Shown in pieces: positions 10,625-23,879 of a stretch of 47,457 nucleotides of DNA (position 1 is the first letter of the stretch; every line of letters starts with the position of its first letter). The stretch covers positions 1 to 47,457 of the forward strand of contig JBBBWG010030787.1 in NCBI GenBank assembly GCA_037176905.1, written 5' to 3'. The stretch comes from Azolla pinnata. Lineage: Eukaryota > Streptophyta > Polypodiopsida > Salviniales > Salviniaceae. The position numbers were made by a program, and so were the translations under genes. The notes under the pieces were generated by a model that was not told the DNA's origin, did not search any database, and was given only the letters and a program-made list of their open reading frames with translations.

Positions 10625-10975
10625 CTGCAAGAAAAAAATGCCTGACAAAATTATAAATTACGTTTTAACGCCTTCCAAAACTAGAAATTATGAATTCACG
10701 CTTGGTTTTAAAAATTAACGTGCCGTGATTGATTGCGAGGCCAATTAACATCAAATTAACTAGTTGATTAACGCTCAAATTACTTGATTAATACCAAATT
10801 GATGCGCTAATCAAGTAGCTGGATTCTAAACTTTTGTTAGTCGAATATGGTAAGGGAATCGATTACGATCAATTAGTGGGAAGCAATTAGGAATAAAAAT
10901 CAATACTGGCAGAATATTAGTTGGGTGTTAATTTTTAGTGGAAGATAAGATCAGCACCATGTATTGGTGCAAATT
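10625..10975 (+). repeat. Dispersed AT-rich repeat, copy B
   Basis: This is the second copy of the element at 6030-6415, same orientation, about 4.6 kb away and diverged by many substitutions and small indels. It starts near AAAATTATAAATTACG and ends near TTAATTTTTAGTGGAAGATAAGAT. Confidence 0.65.
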
Positions 10976-12458
10976 GCCCAAACCCTAGCTGGATGGACTA
11001 GCACAATTTTTGAAACCCTAGCAGATACAATGCCCAGAAACCTTAGCAGGAAAAAATCAACAATGTTTGGTTCAATGCCCAAACCCTAGCAGGAAATCTA
11101 CAACGGATCGTGCACAGTTCCATCTCCATTATTTCCAACATCTGCTTTAAGGGTTGAATGACCAGCCAAAACTACCAAACTTCATGGTAGTGTTTTTAAA
11201 CTAACAAAGTTTTCCTGCATTCTTACAACACTTCCAAAAACTACAACTTCATACATTGTCAATCCAATCTGGCACTAAAACTTTCTTATCTAATCACCTA
11301 AAGCCACCAAAAAGAAGCTTCCAATGTATTTACCAACATCACTGGCAGAACTAATCAAGAAGATTCTCTTACATGTTTCATAGTGAGTGATGAGATCCCC
11401 TATTCGTGTCTATCTATCCATGAGCGTTTCTTTTCTTTAATCTATCCATTCAGGGTTATGGCCATCATGCCCCTCTTACATCCCCACTTTCCATAAGGCT
11501 TGATACTATGCTCAATCCATACATTCCTTTTTAGAAAACAGTTTTTAAGTACCTGTAAAGCTCGCCATCGGCTTTGAAGAATGAATCCGATATTATGAGA
11601 TGTGATTGTGAAGTGGATCTATCCCACTCACATTCTTCTTTCGCTGCTGAAAATTGGAAAGAGCCAAGGTTGAACAAGAGGCTTCATATAGAATAGACAC
11701 TGGAATTTTTCACTTAGCAGTAACAAGATAGATAGAATGGATCATTCCAGCATAGCAATGCCATTGTCTGTTCAAATTATCAATAAAAAGGCATAAAGAA
11801 TCTAGAAGAGACTATATTTTGAAGCTTCGTTTCAAGATGCTTTTTATTTGTACATATGTATTACAACAATGTTCCAAAGGAATGGTATTTCAACACAAAC
11901 CTCCTCGAAGTAGCGGCAAAGCATTCTTTGCCTTCTTCTTCGTGTGAAAAGCCATTGCAAGGACCTTTCACATAAAGCATTCAAATAATTACAGTTAGTA
12001 CAAATACAAATTTCTTCATGTCTCCACACTCGATGCAGCATCATGCTCTGACATTTTTACATTATTCTCGAGCTCCTTCCTCCTTTCTCATTCGGCTAAG
12101 GAAAACTAGATTCAGGAGTTGGATTCCAAGTAGCAAGTCTAGACCTCGGCCAAAAGGATTAGGATAGGGCTTTCAGAAAATGATAAAGAGCTTGAATCAG
12201 GCCTTCAGCGTTGGTTTTTTAGGTTAAAGATTTTTAGCGCCTTTGGGGAACAGACTTCCGGAAAATGCTAGAGTTTGGACATGGTTTTCAAATTAGGGCT
12301 TAGGGCTCACAAAAAATGCCAGCATCTGGGACATAGATTTTAAAGATTAGCGTTTTGAGATTTCGGTGGACTCCATGGCTCTACAAAACTACGTCGATTA
12401 GAGTTTCGGCGGAGGGTTTGGAAGAATTTCGGAACTGAAGTTTAGATCGGTAGGGTTT
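10976..12458. other. Spacer and probable 3' UTR of the ZFWD gene
   Basis: Short AAACCCTAGCAGG repeats lie at 10979-11095. The part nearest 12458 must include the ZFWD 3' UTR on the minus strand; its end cannot be fixed. A 66-codon minus ORF at 11844-12044 has no recognisable content. Confidence 0.5.
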
Positions 12459-15400
12459 TTAGGGTGCCCATTTCCACACTTTAATGTTTCCACCACTATC
12501 ACCAGATATAACAAGACCACTGGGGGTAACCTGTAGTGCTCGAATCTCATCCATTGAGAACATGACACCCCGCTCTGTGAAACTGTGTTTTCCACAAAAA
12601 TACCAAACAGTTACAAGATAGTAACCAACACATACAAACAAACTCTAGCGTCACAAAAGAAAAGTGAGAGAGCACATATGGTATATGGTATACATACGAT
12701 GGCAGCTCTAAAAGGCGTACTGAATTGTCATCCAACGAACATAGTAACATATCTTTGTTCTGTCGGTCGACGAATCCACAAAAGGCAAGCACACCCTGAG
12801 AGAAAACAAGTACATAAATCCACTCAAGTGTTGTACCCCCTTATCCCTAAATGATTATAATAACTTTGGATAGATGGAAAACCATTTCTGTACACATTTA
12901 AGAGATACGGATGCTGATATGCATACAGGGAAAAACACTCTTGTTAATGTAAACATTTTCACACAAGGAAAAAATATAACTCACATCCAGATGTTCGTGG
13001 ACACCTGCATCCTTTGGGTGTGTGTACAATAAATGAAGAGCCCCACTGTGGTTAACTTCCCAAACCTGAAATAAAAAAAACAAAAATTCCTTTTGAAACT
13101 TGTTTCCGTGTCAAGCATACAAAGAAGCCTTTCCCATCAAGAAGAAAGATTGCTCCTTCCCTTACTTTGACAGTTCCATCCAGTGAGCCAGAGATCAAAT
13201 ACTGATTCCAGCAAAGAAGACCCATGACGACATTCGAATGAGCTCGCAATGTTTGCATACAAATCCCCGTGATCAAATCCCAAACCTTTTCCAGTGCAAA
13301 ATAGTAAAACCAGGAAGCAAAACTTAGAAAATGCTAAAAGAAAAACAAGAGATTGATTGTGAGGGGATCCTAACAATGTGAAAGAAAGGAAAAAATGAAC
13401 TCAATTCCACTGCGTGCCACAAGATCTCAATCTGCATTAAAGTACCTTAATCGTAAAGTCAGCTGAACCTGAGTATAGCCTTCCATCCATTGCCTCAAGG
13501 GAAACAACAGCTCCAACATGACCCATTAAGGTAGCCGTTGGCTGAAACATACTAAGCATTGTGTTGAATCTCCACGCTAGAATCCTTCCATCCTGATATC
13601 AACCAATACACAATATATTTCTGAATAATTTAACATATAAATAAATACAAAAATCACGAAAGCTGATATGAAGAAAAACGAATTCTAAGGGAAAAAAATT
13701 ATGCAAATATTGGACACCTGCCCTAAAACAATAGCTCAAGGGTTCAGAAATCTAGTTAGGAGGAGAAAACATATTGTAACCACCCAAAGTAAAATAAACG
13801 AATAAAACCATAGAAGAACAAAAAACCTAGATGGATGAATGGACGAACCTCAGCTCCACCAAGTAACATATCATTAAAAACAACCAGAGCATGCACTTGC
13901 CCGATTGGCCCCTCTAGCCTTTGTTCAGAATTAGTGTGGAGATTCAAAGCCTGGTAGAAAAAAAAAGTTAAATTGCCCTTACACACCACTTCCATACCAA
14001 ATTTCAAACATGGAAAGAGTGCGCTACCTTAACTTCGTTAGGAAGTCCAACAAAAAGCCAGCCTGATTCTGCCAATAGACATCCAACATCACCCTCCATT
14101 TGGACTACATTTGCACACTGGATTAAAGCCAACCCCAACAAATTCTCAGATTTTTAGCTGAGACATTGGTAGAACTAGCATAATCAAAGCACAATCTCAC
14201 AAATACATACGCACATGCATTGTTGTCGGACGTAGAGAATGTTGAGAGCATAGAAGTAACAAGTATAATTCGGATATACATACATCCAATTAGCAAGTAA
14301 TAACCACCACAAATAGCGAAAAAGGAAATGGGTCAGAGATAGTGATGCTTCCCATATAAAAACACAAGATAGCTCAACAATAATCAATCCTACTTCTCGC
14401 ATACAATACTACACCCTCCTGCTGCCAGATGCTTTGCATGTAAAAGAGAAAGACATAGTTAACAATTACCTGTCCTGTCTCACAATCCCAAACCCTAATT
14501 GTTTTGTCCTGGCTTCCAGTATACATATTGTTGGATCCAACTGGCAACACGATAGACCTAACAGTCTGGGAAACAAAAATAACCTCAAATGAATAGATTC
14601 AGCTTAAAATCTACTGTCCAAAAATATAGAACATAAATCAGTAAAGAACTCTGATATTTTCATGGCCATTCAGATGCATCTATTTACACAAACAGGGAGA
14701 AGCATATAAACAAACCTTAATAGTGCCACGAATTCCGGTGGTTATCCAAATTTCTTCAGTCACACATTTTATAGAGAAAGAGTGAGAAATGAAAACCAAC
14801 AAGTGCAGTAACAAACTCTCAAATATTGCCCAAAAACCATCCAAATAGTGCAAATGAACGATTCACCAACACCAATCCTCTTTCACGACCTAGTTATACT
14901 ATCTAATTATATAGAAAATGCTAATCAGTCAGAACAAGGATGGCTATTTGTCGAACTCTCGCAGTTCTACTGATCCAAGGCAAATTTTCCGACTAGAGAA
15001 ATAGGATATAGAAAATAATAATACTCATTGTTCATCTTCATCATACCAACAAAGAAAATTCGGTTTCCTTTTTGGTGATCTGCAATCATTATATTGATCT
15101 ATTATTACTCCTGCTAAACCATGAAACTAGAAAAAGTAAAATAATCAGTGTCATCTTGTTGAATCCATTTTACCAATAAAGCTAAATGACTTGAACCCGG
15201 ATTTGGTACATTCTGATTGGTGAATTCCAACAACTCTACTGATGTTTGGTCTACGACACCATCTAATGCTCATAATAGTAGAGATGATACTAAACCCTAA
15301 AGTCTTGGTAGGCTCCATAGGGTCGTTCCAATTAACATTGAGTTCTACCTGAGGTGTGTCCCATCGCGAAGTGAGTAGCAATGCTATTTTGGTTAGGCCT

Positions 15401-17242
15401 TACATGAAACAGACCTCGATTTCACATGCAGTTTACATTTAAGTGGGCGACAGCTCAAAAACAGGCAGAAACTTGCTGTATAAGTGGTCATACACAATTT
15501 AGACCACTAAAGAACTGGAAGTGGGAAGATTGCTATGTTTGGAAACAGAAGCTTTACTCAAAAAAAACATTCTTTTCTACATTGAACTGGCAACTTTATT
15601 GTCTGGCTAAAGAAGATTCACTTCAAAGGGCTCAACTAGAATGCTCTGTGTGGAATTCCTTAGGAATGCTGAAAGTCTTATTCATGACATCGAGTTATAA
15701 ACTTTGCCACGTTTCTAGAGTTTGGAATCTATCTTACAGCATCTTGTTGTGTTCTTTATCCATAAGGGACATAAAAAGGAGTACAGGTTGCAAAATTGTC
15801 GCTCACCCATACATGACCAACTCTGAGGTACAAACCAATTCCTGCAATTGAATTATCCTCTTCATTTGTTCAAAGATCTTCATTTGTTCAAAGATCTTCA
15901 TTTGTTCAAAGATCTTCATTTGTTCAAAGATTCAGTATTCCATTAAAGTTAGTACTTCACAATCAGGTTTTAAACCCCCTCTCTGGGTTCCTTAATCAGC
16001 TCATGTTCCAAAACATCACAAAAATCAAAACTTTACCACTTTTTTTGGCATGCCCATTATACAAACAGCGATAATTAGCTGAACTTAGCTGGTTTATAGG
16101 TAATTCCCTTAATATATAGCGCTGTGTGTGAACAAGCACCAATTGTGTACAAGAGCATACTGCTTAAGAGCACACCTTAGAATATATTCTGGGCTTAGCT
16201 TTCACTTCACCCACTGGCTTATAGCTGTACAGTGTAGTCACTCAGATAGGAACTAGCGCATTCATTCTACAATTGGACGTTGTTATTGCTATTCACATCT
16301 TATGTCATAAAAATATGAATTCAGCTTTCATTCCTTTGTTGTCTCTTATGTGTCAAGTATGTCTGGACACACTCAGTTCCCATAGAAATAAGGCTGCACC
16401 TCGACAAACAACAGCACAATTGCACATAGCCACCTTGAGAACTCATTAAACAAAGATATTCGATTTGGGTTTCCATAGAATACAGAATAAAATCATAAAT
16501 TTATTATGATGGTTTAATCCGGTGCATTGAGAAGTTAAAATGAACAATATCATTGAATTCGCATAATTATATAGTTATTATGATGGTTTAATCCGGTCGA
16601 TCGGGAAGTTGCAATGAATATTATCTTCTTTTGGTATTCACTGAACCGGTTTCCAATAACTTTTCAAGCAAAGAAAGAGCATGGACAAGTTTAGCCTACC
16701 TTCTCATGACCATGGAGAGTTGTCATGAGCCTCATGTCTTTAGTGCTGGAGAAGGAATGGAGGAAGGCACAGAGTTTTCCAAGGGGGCAATGTCCTCTGA
16801 GGAAGGAGCTACAGGGCTGCTTCGAAGGCAAGGAGCCATGGTGGGCACTGCATTGTGAATTGCCCCAAACAGCAGTAGCTATAGCCGAAGAAGCAGAATT
16901 CTTGCGACGGAAACCGGAGATCTCGCTCGCATCAAACGACCCTCCACCACCAGATCTTCTATGCGATGCATTCTTGTTGCCGTTGATCGTGCCGATGATG
17001 TTGCTATCCAGAGCAACAGATGGTGCGGATTGATCATGGGATGAGCTCAACGCGTCTCGATTGCATCCATGGATGCTGCTGCTGGATCGATAGGGAGCGG
17101 TCTTTCTGATCGACAGCTCCGATTGCCCCACCATGGCTGCATCTTCGACCTCCATGTCAGGCCCCGGAGACGATGATGGCGATGCCTCCTTCCCTACCCC
17201 CGAAGGCAAGAGAGGAAGCGACCTCACCCGCTTGAATGACAT
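12459..17242 (-). CDS. ZFWD: ZFWD-type CCCH zinc finger and WD40 repeat protein, complete
   Basis: Nine exons on the minus strand: 17242..16700, 14565..14470, 14117..14028, 13950..13849, 13592..13446, 13285..13166, 13065..12985, 12795..12698 and 12582..12459. All have GT donors and AG acceptors; introns are phase 0 except the last (phase 2). They sum to 1401 bases, or 466 residues plus stop, close to the plant ZFWD proteins known from Arabidopsis. A CCCH finger lies at C144-x7-C152-x5-C158-x3-H162, followed by WD40 blades: YTGSQDKTIRVWDCETGQ (about 196-213), LYSGSADFTIKVWDLITG (about 317-334), LISGSLDGTVKVWEV (about 356-370) and a final GGNIKVWKWAP. The first 140 residues are Ser-rich and probably disordered. 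The family's molecular job is poorly known; RNA binding through CCCH and protein scaffolding through WD40 is inference. Intron 1 is 2.1 kb; the leader borders a TTTAGGG minisatellite. Confidence 0.93.
15861..15931 (+). repeat. 18-bp unit repeated four times in ZFWD intron 1
   Basis: The unit TTCATTTGTTCAAAGATC is repeated almost perfectly, which indicates recent expansion. It lies within intron 1 of the ZFWD gene. Confidence 0.9.
16501..16615 (+). repeat. Direct repeat in ZFWD intron 1, period 74 bp
   Basis: TTATTATGATGGTTTAATCC starts at 16501 and again at 16575, followed by similar GGGAAGTTGCAATGAA / GAGAAGTTAAAATGAA sequence. It is a simple tandem duplication close to the exon 1 donor. 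Confidence 0.85.
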
Positions 17243-17690
17243 TCAGGAAGAAAGGAGGGGAGAGCAAGGCTCTGCCGAATCTAGGGTTTTCTTAGGGGTT
17301 TCCAAACGATCCGATTTTGCTTCTCAGGTTCCCCGGGTGTTCTCAGGGCCTCCCCTCCGTTTGCGACCGTTCCTTCCAGGGATCCGCCGACTCCAGAGTC
17401 TCCATTCTTTCTCTCCAAGACGGAGTCAGGGCCTTCTGCTGGATTCTAGGGTTTCCTCGACAGGGGCTTCCTCCAATTTAGGGTTTTGAAGATCTGCTTT
17501 CTTCTTGCCGTGGAGCTTTCTCAGGCGTTAGGGTTCATCTGACGGGGATCAGGGCGAGGCAGCAGCCATTGGAAGGGCCAGGGAGGGAAGGAAACAATCT
17601 GCGCATTCTCTGTGTTGAAGATCAGAAAGAGCTTTCCATGCATTCATTCAGCTCAGCGAAGGATTCGCAGAGAGAGAGGATTTGTCATGT
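17243..17690 (-). promoter_or_regulatory. Leader and proximal promoter of the ZFWD gene
   Basis: The sequence upstream of the ATG at 17242 is pyrimidine/purine-skewed with several CCCTAA/CCCTAGA motifs on the minus strand (near 17285, 17445 and 17480), typical of plant leaders with telo-box-like elements. No clear TATA box was found. Confidence 0.4.
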
Positions 17691-18950
17691 TTTAGGGTTA
17701 GTTGAATCTTTCTTGGGTGATTAGGGTTCCTGTTTTAGGGTTAGTTGCATCTTTTTTTGGGTTGATTAGGGTTCCTGTTTTAGGGTTAGTTGCATCTTTC
17801 TGGGCATCAAGAGAAGGGGGTGTTTGTTGATTCTCTTGATTAGGGTTCCTGTTTTAGGGTTAGTTGCATCNNNNNNNNNNNNNNNNNNNNNNNNNNNNNN
17901 NNNNNNNNNNNNNNNNNNNNNNNNNNNNNNNNNNNNNNNNNNNNNNNNNNNNNNNNNNNNNNNNNNNNNNAGGGTTCCTGTTTTAGGGTTAGTTGCATCT
18001 TTTTTTGGGTTGATTAGGGTTCCTGTTTTAGGGTTAGTTGCATCTTTTTTGGGGTTGATTAGGGTTCCTGTTTTAGGGTTAGTTGAATCTTTCTGGGGCG
18101 TCAAGAGAAGGGGGTGTTTGTTGATTCTCTTGATTAGGGTTCCTGTTTTAGGGTTAGTCGAATCTATCTGGGCATCAAGAGAAGGGGGTGTTTGTCGATT
18201 CTCTTGATTAGGGTTCCTGTTTTAGGGTTAGTCGAATCTTTCTGGGCATTGAAGAAGGGGTGTTGATTCTCTTGATTAGGGTTCTTGTTTTAGGGTTAGT
18301 CGAATCTGTCTGGCAGTAGAGAGGGTGTGTCGATTCTCTTGATTAGGGTTCTTGTTTAAGGGTTAGTTGAATATTTCTGGGCACTAGAGAAGGGGGTGTT
18401 CGTTGATTCTCTTTATTAGGGTTCCTATTTTAGGGTTAGTCGAATCATTCTGGGCATTAGAAAAGGGGTGTTGATTCTCTTGATTAGGGTTCTTGGTTTA
18501 GGGTTAGTCGAATCTGTCTGGTTAGTAGAGAGGGCATGTCGATTCTCTTTATTAGGGTTCTTGTTTTAGGGTTAGTTGAATATTTCTGGGCACTAGAGAA
18601 GGGGTGTTGATCCTCTTGATTAGGGTTCCTGCTTTAGGGTTAGTTGAATCTTTCTAGGTAGCAAGAGAAGAGGTGCTTGTTGATTCTCTTGATTAGGGTT
18701 CCTGTTTTAGGGTTAGCTGAATAATATTTATAGGCATTAGACACACACACACACCACATATTAGGGTTAGTTGAATCTTTCTAAGCATTTTAGAAAAACA
18801 GAGGGGGGTGTCGATTCTCTTGATTAGGGTTCCTATTTTTGGAGCAATTAGAGACAAATGGGCCGATTTTCCTGTTGCAGGGTAAATTCTCTTGATCAGG
18901 GTTCTTGATTTAGGGTTAGTTGAATCGTTTCGAGGGATTCTCTTGATGAG
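17691..18950 (+). repeat. TTTAGGG-containing minisatellite, about 45-90 bp units
   Basis: Tandem units read TTGATTAGGGTTCCTGTTTTAGGGTTAGTTGAATCTTTCTGGGCATCAAGAGAAGGGG with variants; a short form lacks the AGAGAAGGGGGTGTTTGTTGATTCTC segment. Each unit carries TTAGGGTT-type cores that recall plant telomere repeats. Decay increases to the right (after about 18720). The array is broken by an assembly gap. Confidence 0.9.
17871..17970. other. Assembly gap of exactly 100 N
   Basis: One hundred N within the TTTAGGG minisatellite. A round 100-base run usually marks a gap of unknown size, so the true array length is unknown. ORFs spanning it are meaningless. Confidence 0.98.
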
Positions 18951-20232
18951 CTCCAGTTTCAGAGTAGCTGAAGCTTCTCAAGCATCAGAGATCAAGACAG
19001 AGGTGCCAATGCTTGTCTCGATTAGGGTTCTTGTTTCAAAGGTTAGCTGAATCCTTCGAGTATCACAGAACAAGAGAGGATCGATCACATCAGATCGATC
19101 TGCTGCAAAAAAGTCAAAACCAGGAAACAAAGCAGGGTTTGCTAATACTCGGACTCGGCGTTGCAGTATGTATGAATGCTTGTGATCTCCATAAAAGAAT
19201 CCAACTCCAATCATCGACGCATCAATCTAGTCATCTCGTTATGTTGATCTCTTCTTCCTCTGCTGCTGCTGCTACTACTGCTCTGTCGCGTATCATGCTT
19301 CCCTGAGGTTTGCAGCCAAATTTCTCATAGTTTTCCAATGTTTTAGCGAGATTTTACCTAACCAATAAGTTCAGATGCACTGCAGAACACACTTCCGATG
19401 AATTTACCAGTCGAATCGCGCTTATATAATCTGATTACAGTATGCTTGCAAGTGGCCCCAAAAAAACAACTCTCAAAATGAACCAAAATTCACCGATTGG
19501 GGCGGGCTTTATGTTGTTTCCTTCTTCCTAGAAAGCCTCACAGCTTTAACAAAAAACCACCCAATATTCACATCAACATGCCTCTCACTATTGGAGCCCT
19601 TTCCCACAATGATTTCCAATCCTACAGTTGTTTTCCACATAGCTTTTTATTCGATGCCGAATCGAAGTTAAAAATTTGATCGCAAAAACCGAATAAAGGT
19701 GACAAACCTTTCTTCTTCATGAATGAGAGAGAGAGAGATAACTGACCAGTAGAAGAGAACATCATAACAACAAAAAGCATGAATGCTGCTAGTTGTCCCA
19801 CACAATACACATTCTCCAACTGTTTCACAATTGCCAAAAAAACCAATCAGAGGACTCCAAGCCATTAATACCTGAACTGGACATGATCTTAGCTTTTCAA
19901 ATCTTCAACGGTTTCAATGCCAAGGAGACAATCAGATGAAAGTTTTAAGTCCTTGCTCAAATGTTAATACGTCGATTTGAGCACAACTCCTTCTCTACGA
20001 ATTGCTTAATCCTTATGTTTCCTTTTTATTAAAAGCCATAAATCGATATCACTATGGAGATCCTCAAACGTGACAATGAAGTTATATATTGACAAGTTCC
20101 ATGTATATAGAGCTAGAGAGAGACAAAGCCACATGTGTAGAACAAACGTAGTCGGGGAACACACAAGAATCATCGACAGGACCAGAAGGATCTCTCCTTT
20201 TCCCTACGTTATTTGAACTCCAGATGTTACAC
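18951..20232. other. Spacer; right end probably 3' UTR of the SMO2 gene
   Basis: No gene was recognised. The DNA just left of 20233 must include the SMO2 3' UTR on the minus strand. Short ORFs at 19013-19865 have no recognisable domain. Confidence 0.5.
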
Positions 20233-23200
20233 TCATTGCAAATCCTTGTCTTTCCAGTCCTCGGACTTTTCGAGAAGATTTTCGACGATAAATTGCTCAG
20301 AGACTTCAGTGTCTTGCTTCAAAGATTTCAGCTTACGATATCCTTTGTCTGTTCCAAATATCCTGCATGCCCAAAAGAAAAACAATATCAGCAAAACATA
20401 AAGATCAAGCTCAGCGAACTCCGGGATAGACTTAAAGATCAAGGCCATTACCAGTCCATGTAAGTAAACGTCGATGCATAATTCCCTGATTTTGTGTACA
20501 ACAAGCGATGATGGTAGTCGTGGAAATCCGCCCTGTGACAGTCAAGGCAATGCCGAGTAAACTCAAGCAGGCCATACATACATGAATGCGTGTTTGTACT
20601 CTATAAAGTCAGGTAAAGTTAAGTCATGTTTAACCAAGTTTGACTTGCCATTTTTCACACATTCTGTTCTAAAATCAACACACCTGTACATGCATACACA
20701 CATACATAATGCATATTTAAATATTCTCATACTGGGTAAAGTAGCATTTCTGAAAACAGATATATTAGAAGAACAAGAATGCAATAGGACTAACAAGTAT
20801 GAAATGCTTCTGCAATGCATGTCTTTTGATTTTGGAGTCCCTAGTATTTGTTATAGTTTTGGGCTTCTGTGGAAAAAAACGTAAAACATTTTACCCTCCA
20901 TAGATAGGTAACAGCTTTGAAAGACTCCATGGGAAGTCATAACCACAATGAGCTTCAACTGTCTCCAGAACTCTCAAGATCATCCAGAGCCAGAGTGTGA
21001 AGAGATGAGGCCCTGTGATTCCAGGGCCAAAGAAAGTTGCAAAGCCCAAGAAGAGGATCTCAGCTGGATGAGCATACTCTGAAGTCAGTCCAAATGGTGT
21101 AGCATATCTGCAAATCATATCATCTGTGTAACCAACTCATAAGAACTTAAAATGTGTACATCTTCCTATTCCACAAAATAAACTATGTACATGCGAAGAT
21201 CACTCATAATAATGTACACAGTGTGTGCGTTTGTATAGCTATCTCATGCCCTAAAAATCATTTTCAATCTAAATTCCCTTGAGAAGTTCAGAAAAATATT
21301 GCAAAATAAATGCTGCTGATTAGTTATGGCACAGCAAACAAAGATTCTCTACGGGGTATATTCCTTTGAGAAGCTTGAAAACACACTGCAAAAAAGGTGA
21401 GTAGATCTGGCAGAATATTACTCATGATGTACGCTATGTATGTGCTTGTATAGCCACTTTGTGTGCAGAATCCGGTGACCCCAATAGAAGATGAAGTCCT
21501 CGAGGATGAAATACGATATGATCTGGAAGGTTACCACCTTCCTAACGGAAGGCAAAAAATGTTTAAAAAATAAAACAAAAAAAAAAGATGTTTAAGAATC
21601 ACCTCATGCTCAAAAGAAGAAGAATGCTAATTATATTGAAAAATAAAAAGAATAGGAATGACTTAGCGCAATTGTTCGTATGTTACCACGAGGGCAGAGG
21701 CAATTTGCTCGTCGTGCCCATCCACACGAACACTGGATATGATATTATCATCAATGGTAGGTTGACACAGGTATGATATATCAAGAGTCGAGTGATGCAT
21801 TTCTCTTGAGCTGATGGTGTGTTCATCTTATTCTGGATCGCAAAACACACACACTTAAAATTAAAAATGAAGCCAAGAAAAAGGTTATGCATGCAAAAGT
21901 AAAACCAAGGCGGCACTGTCTTTCATTTCAGCCACAGTCTGTTCCTTCTATTCTCGATCAATCGTACAATCTTTCAATAAAGAAAAGGCTGCTCTATGGT
22001 TCACAAAGAAAAGGCCTAACTTTTCCTGGCGCAATATGATAGCATATAACCAAAACCCCATTTCATAAAAACTCAATTTTTCCTGCAAGTGTAACATATA
22101 ACCAAAAATCCATTTCATACTGCACGTGTAGCATATAACCAAATCATTCAATTTAATAGGTTCACAAATAACTACAGAAAAACATGCACCCACGATATTC
22201 GAGCCATCTGCAGTTACCCAAAGACCAGCAAAATAATGAAAAACATAACAAGAAAAAACCTAGCCTAAAACGTAATAAATCCAGTAAAGGCCTGATTTGA
22301 GAGAATAATTGGAATTCAGTTCATTGAGCTTTTGCTTCCAGAGGAAATAGACCTCGCAAGAGTCAAGACCAAGTATGATTGATCCGTATTGACTTAAATA
22401 ACCCGCAATATTTTCAATAGTTTATGATTCAAGACTTGCTCTAACAGTTGATATTGTCCGGAATCTCCTAGAGATTCATTCAGGATCTATATATGTATAT
22501 TTGTAATCAAATTTCACTATCATAAATCTTCAGTCCCTTTTCTATCAAATGGATATATGGTATCGTCACATAATAACTATACTATACTGTACTATCCACA
22601 CTCGCGATAGAAGGAAAGCATTAGATCATTATGAGCATGCCAACGACTCATGCTTGTGGACACAAGAAACTGTTAAAGTTCGCCATGTAGGGAACATCAA
22701 TAAACACTGACCCAATCAATCATGTAGATGAAAATTTGCCACACAACCCAAGTTCTAATAGAGCATAAACGCACATGTACGTGCACACCTGCCACCTAAA
22801 TATATGCACATTATTAGTGTATAGGGTGAATTCGTGTCTCTGTTCTTCTTTCCTCAGATACCTACGTATACACATGCATACCCACATTCAAGAAATCTTA
22901 TTCTCTGTCTTTCATTGCTTTTGTATAACATTTTGGACATAGTCACATAGTTCCTGATCAATCCAAAGGCATTTTCATTCTGAGGGCTTTTACGAACCTG
23001 GATTTTATATTTCTTCACTCCCCACATCTCCATGAAGAGGTAGGGCAAGCCTGATAAGAAAAAGACGCTCTCATGCACGACAAAGCTGCCAATAGACGCA
23101 AGCTGGAACTCGCTGAAATGGTCGATCAAGAACTGCAAAAACACAAGGCATACACACGGAAAGAAAATGAGAGGAAGAAAACCCTACACCCTAGACCCTA

Positions 23201-23596
23201 AACCCTGAACCCTGAACCCCTCCATATACATGTTTGTGTGTATGTACGTATGCATATATACAGACACATAGAGCACACATGTATGCTTACATACATATAT
23301 ATACACACACGCAATTGCTCATAGATATACAAACATATTCACACAGAAGAGAAGTTCATCATATGCAAATATGTATCACAAATATAGACACACAGAAAAC
23401 CGAGAGAATTAGTGACATTTCCGTGAGCAAGGGAATACGGCATATGGACTGAAAGAAGGAAAAGATGGGGGAGAGATTGACGGGAAGGACATGGAATTGT
23501 TTCCATGGATAAAAGAGGATCCAAGGGGGAGGAAGGGAGGGAGGAATTAGGGTTTGTTTATACCTGCCATCCTCGTTCGACTAGATTGGTTGCCAT
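20233..23596 (-). CDS. SMO2: Methylsterol monooxygenase 2 (sterol 4-alpha-methyl oxidase), complete
   Basis: Seven exons on the minus strand: 23596..23564, 23132..22998, 21832..21687, 21541..21422, 21107..20895, 20532..20452 and 20362..20233. All are GT-AG and every phase closes; the sum is 858 bases, 285 residues, near the usual length. The protein follows plant SMO2 closely (GWQ..HFSEFQLASIGSF, YATPFGLTSEYAHPAEILFL). It has the three histidine clusters of the membrane di-iron hydroxylases: H127-x3-H131, H140-x2-H143-H144 and H220-x2-H223-H224. The family removes a 4-methyl group from the 4-alpha-methyl sterols made after the first demethylation in plant sterol synthesis, in the ER membrane, together with a C4 decarboxylase and ketoreductase. 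Hydrophobic stretches at about 23-45, 72-92, 110-126 and 158-190 fit a multi-pass protein. The start MATNLVERGWQ matches the family N-terminus. The leader is short with a TATA box. Confidence 0.96.
23188..23220 (+). repeat. Degenerate CCCTAAA repeats in SMO2 intron 1
   Basis: CCCTACACCCTAGACCCTAAACCCTGAACCCTGAACCCC is a short interstitial telomere-like tract inside the intron at 23133-23563. Confidence 0.7.
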
Positions 23597-23742
23597 GGCA
23601 ATTGGCAGAAGAAGGAAAGAAAGAAGCAAGCACGATCGGCCTCTTTGGGGGCTTCTTCTGCTGTCTTTCGGCGTCTTCTTCCTGAGTGGGAAGTTAGGGT
23701 AAAGGCGAGGGAAGCTATGGCGGAGGCAAGCGATTGCCGTGT

Positions 23743-23755
23743 GCGTATATATAGA
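23743..23755 (-). promoter_or_regulatory. Candidate TATA box of SMO2
   Basis: On the minus strand CTATATATACGC lies about 150 bases upstream of the ATG at 23596, with GACGTC (an ACGT core, bZIP-type) immediately upstream at about 23756-23761. The spacing suits a leader of about 110-120 bases. Confidence 0.6.
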
Positions 23756-23879
23756 GACGTCGCATCTCTGAGCGAAGGGAAGAGAAGCAGAGAGACATGA
23801 AAAGAAACGAATTTGCGCTCTGTTCTTGAAGGCGTATCGCGCGCGTATATACGTACGTGTGTACGGTGTACGCACTCGC

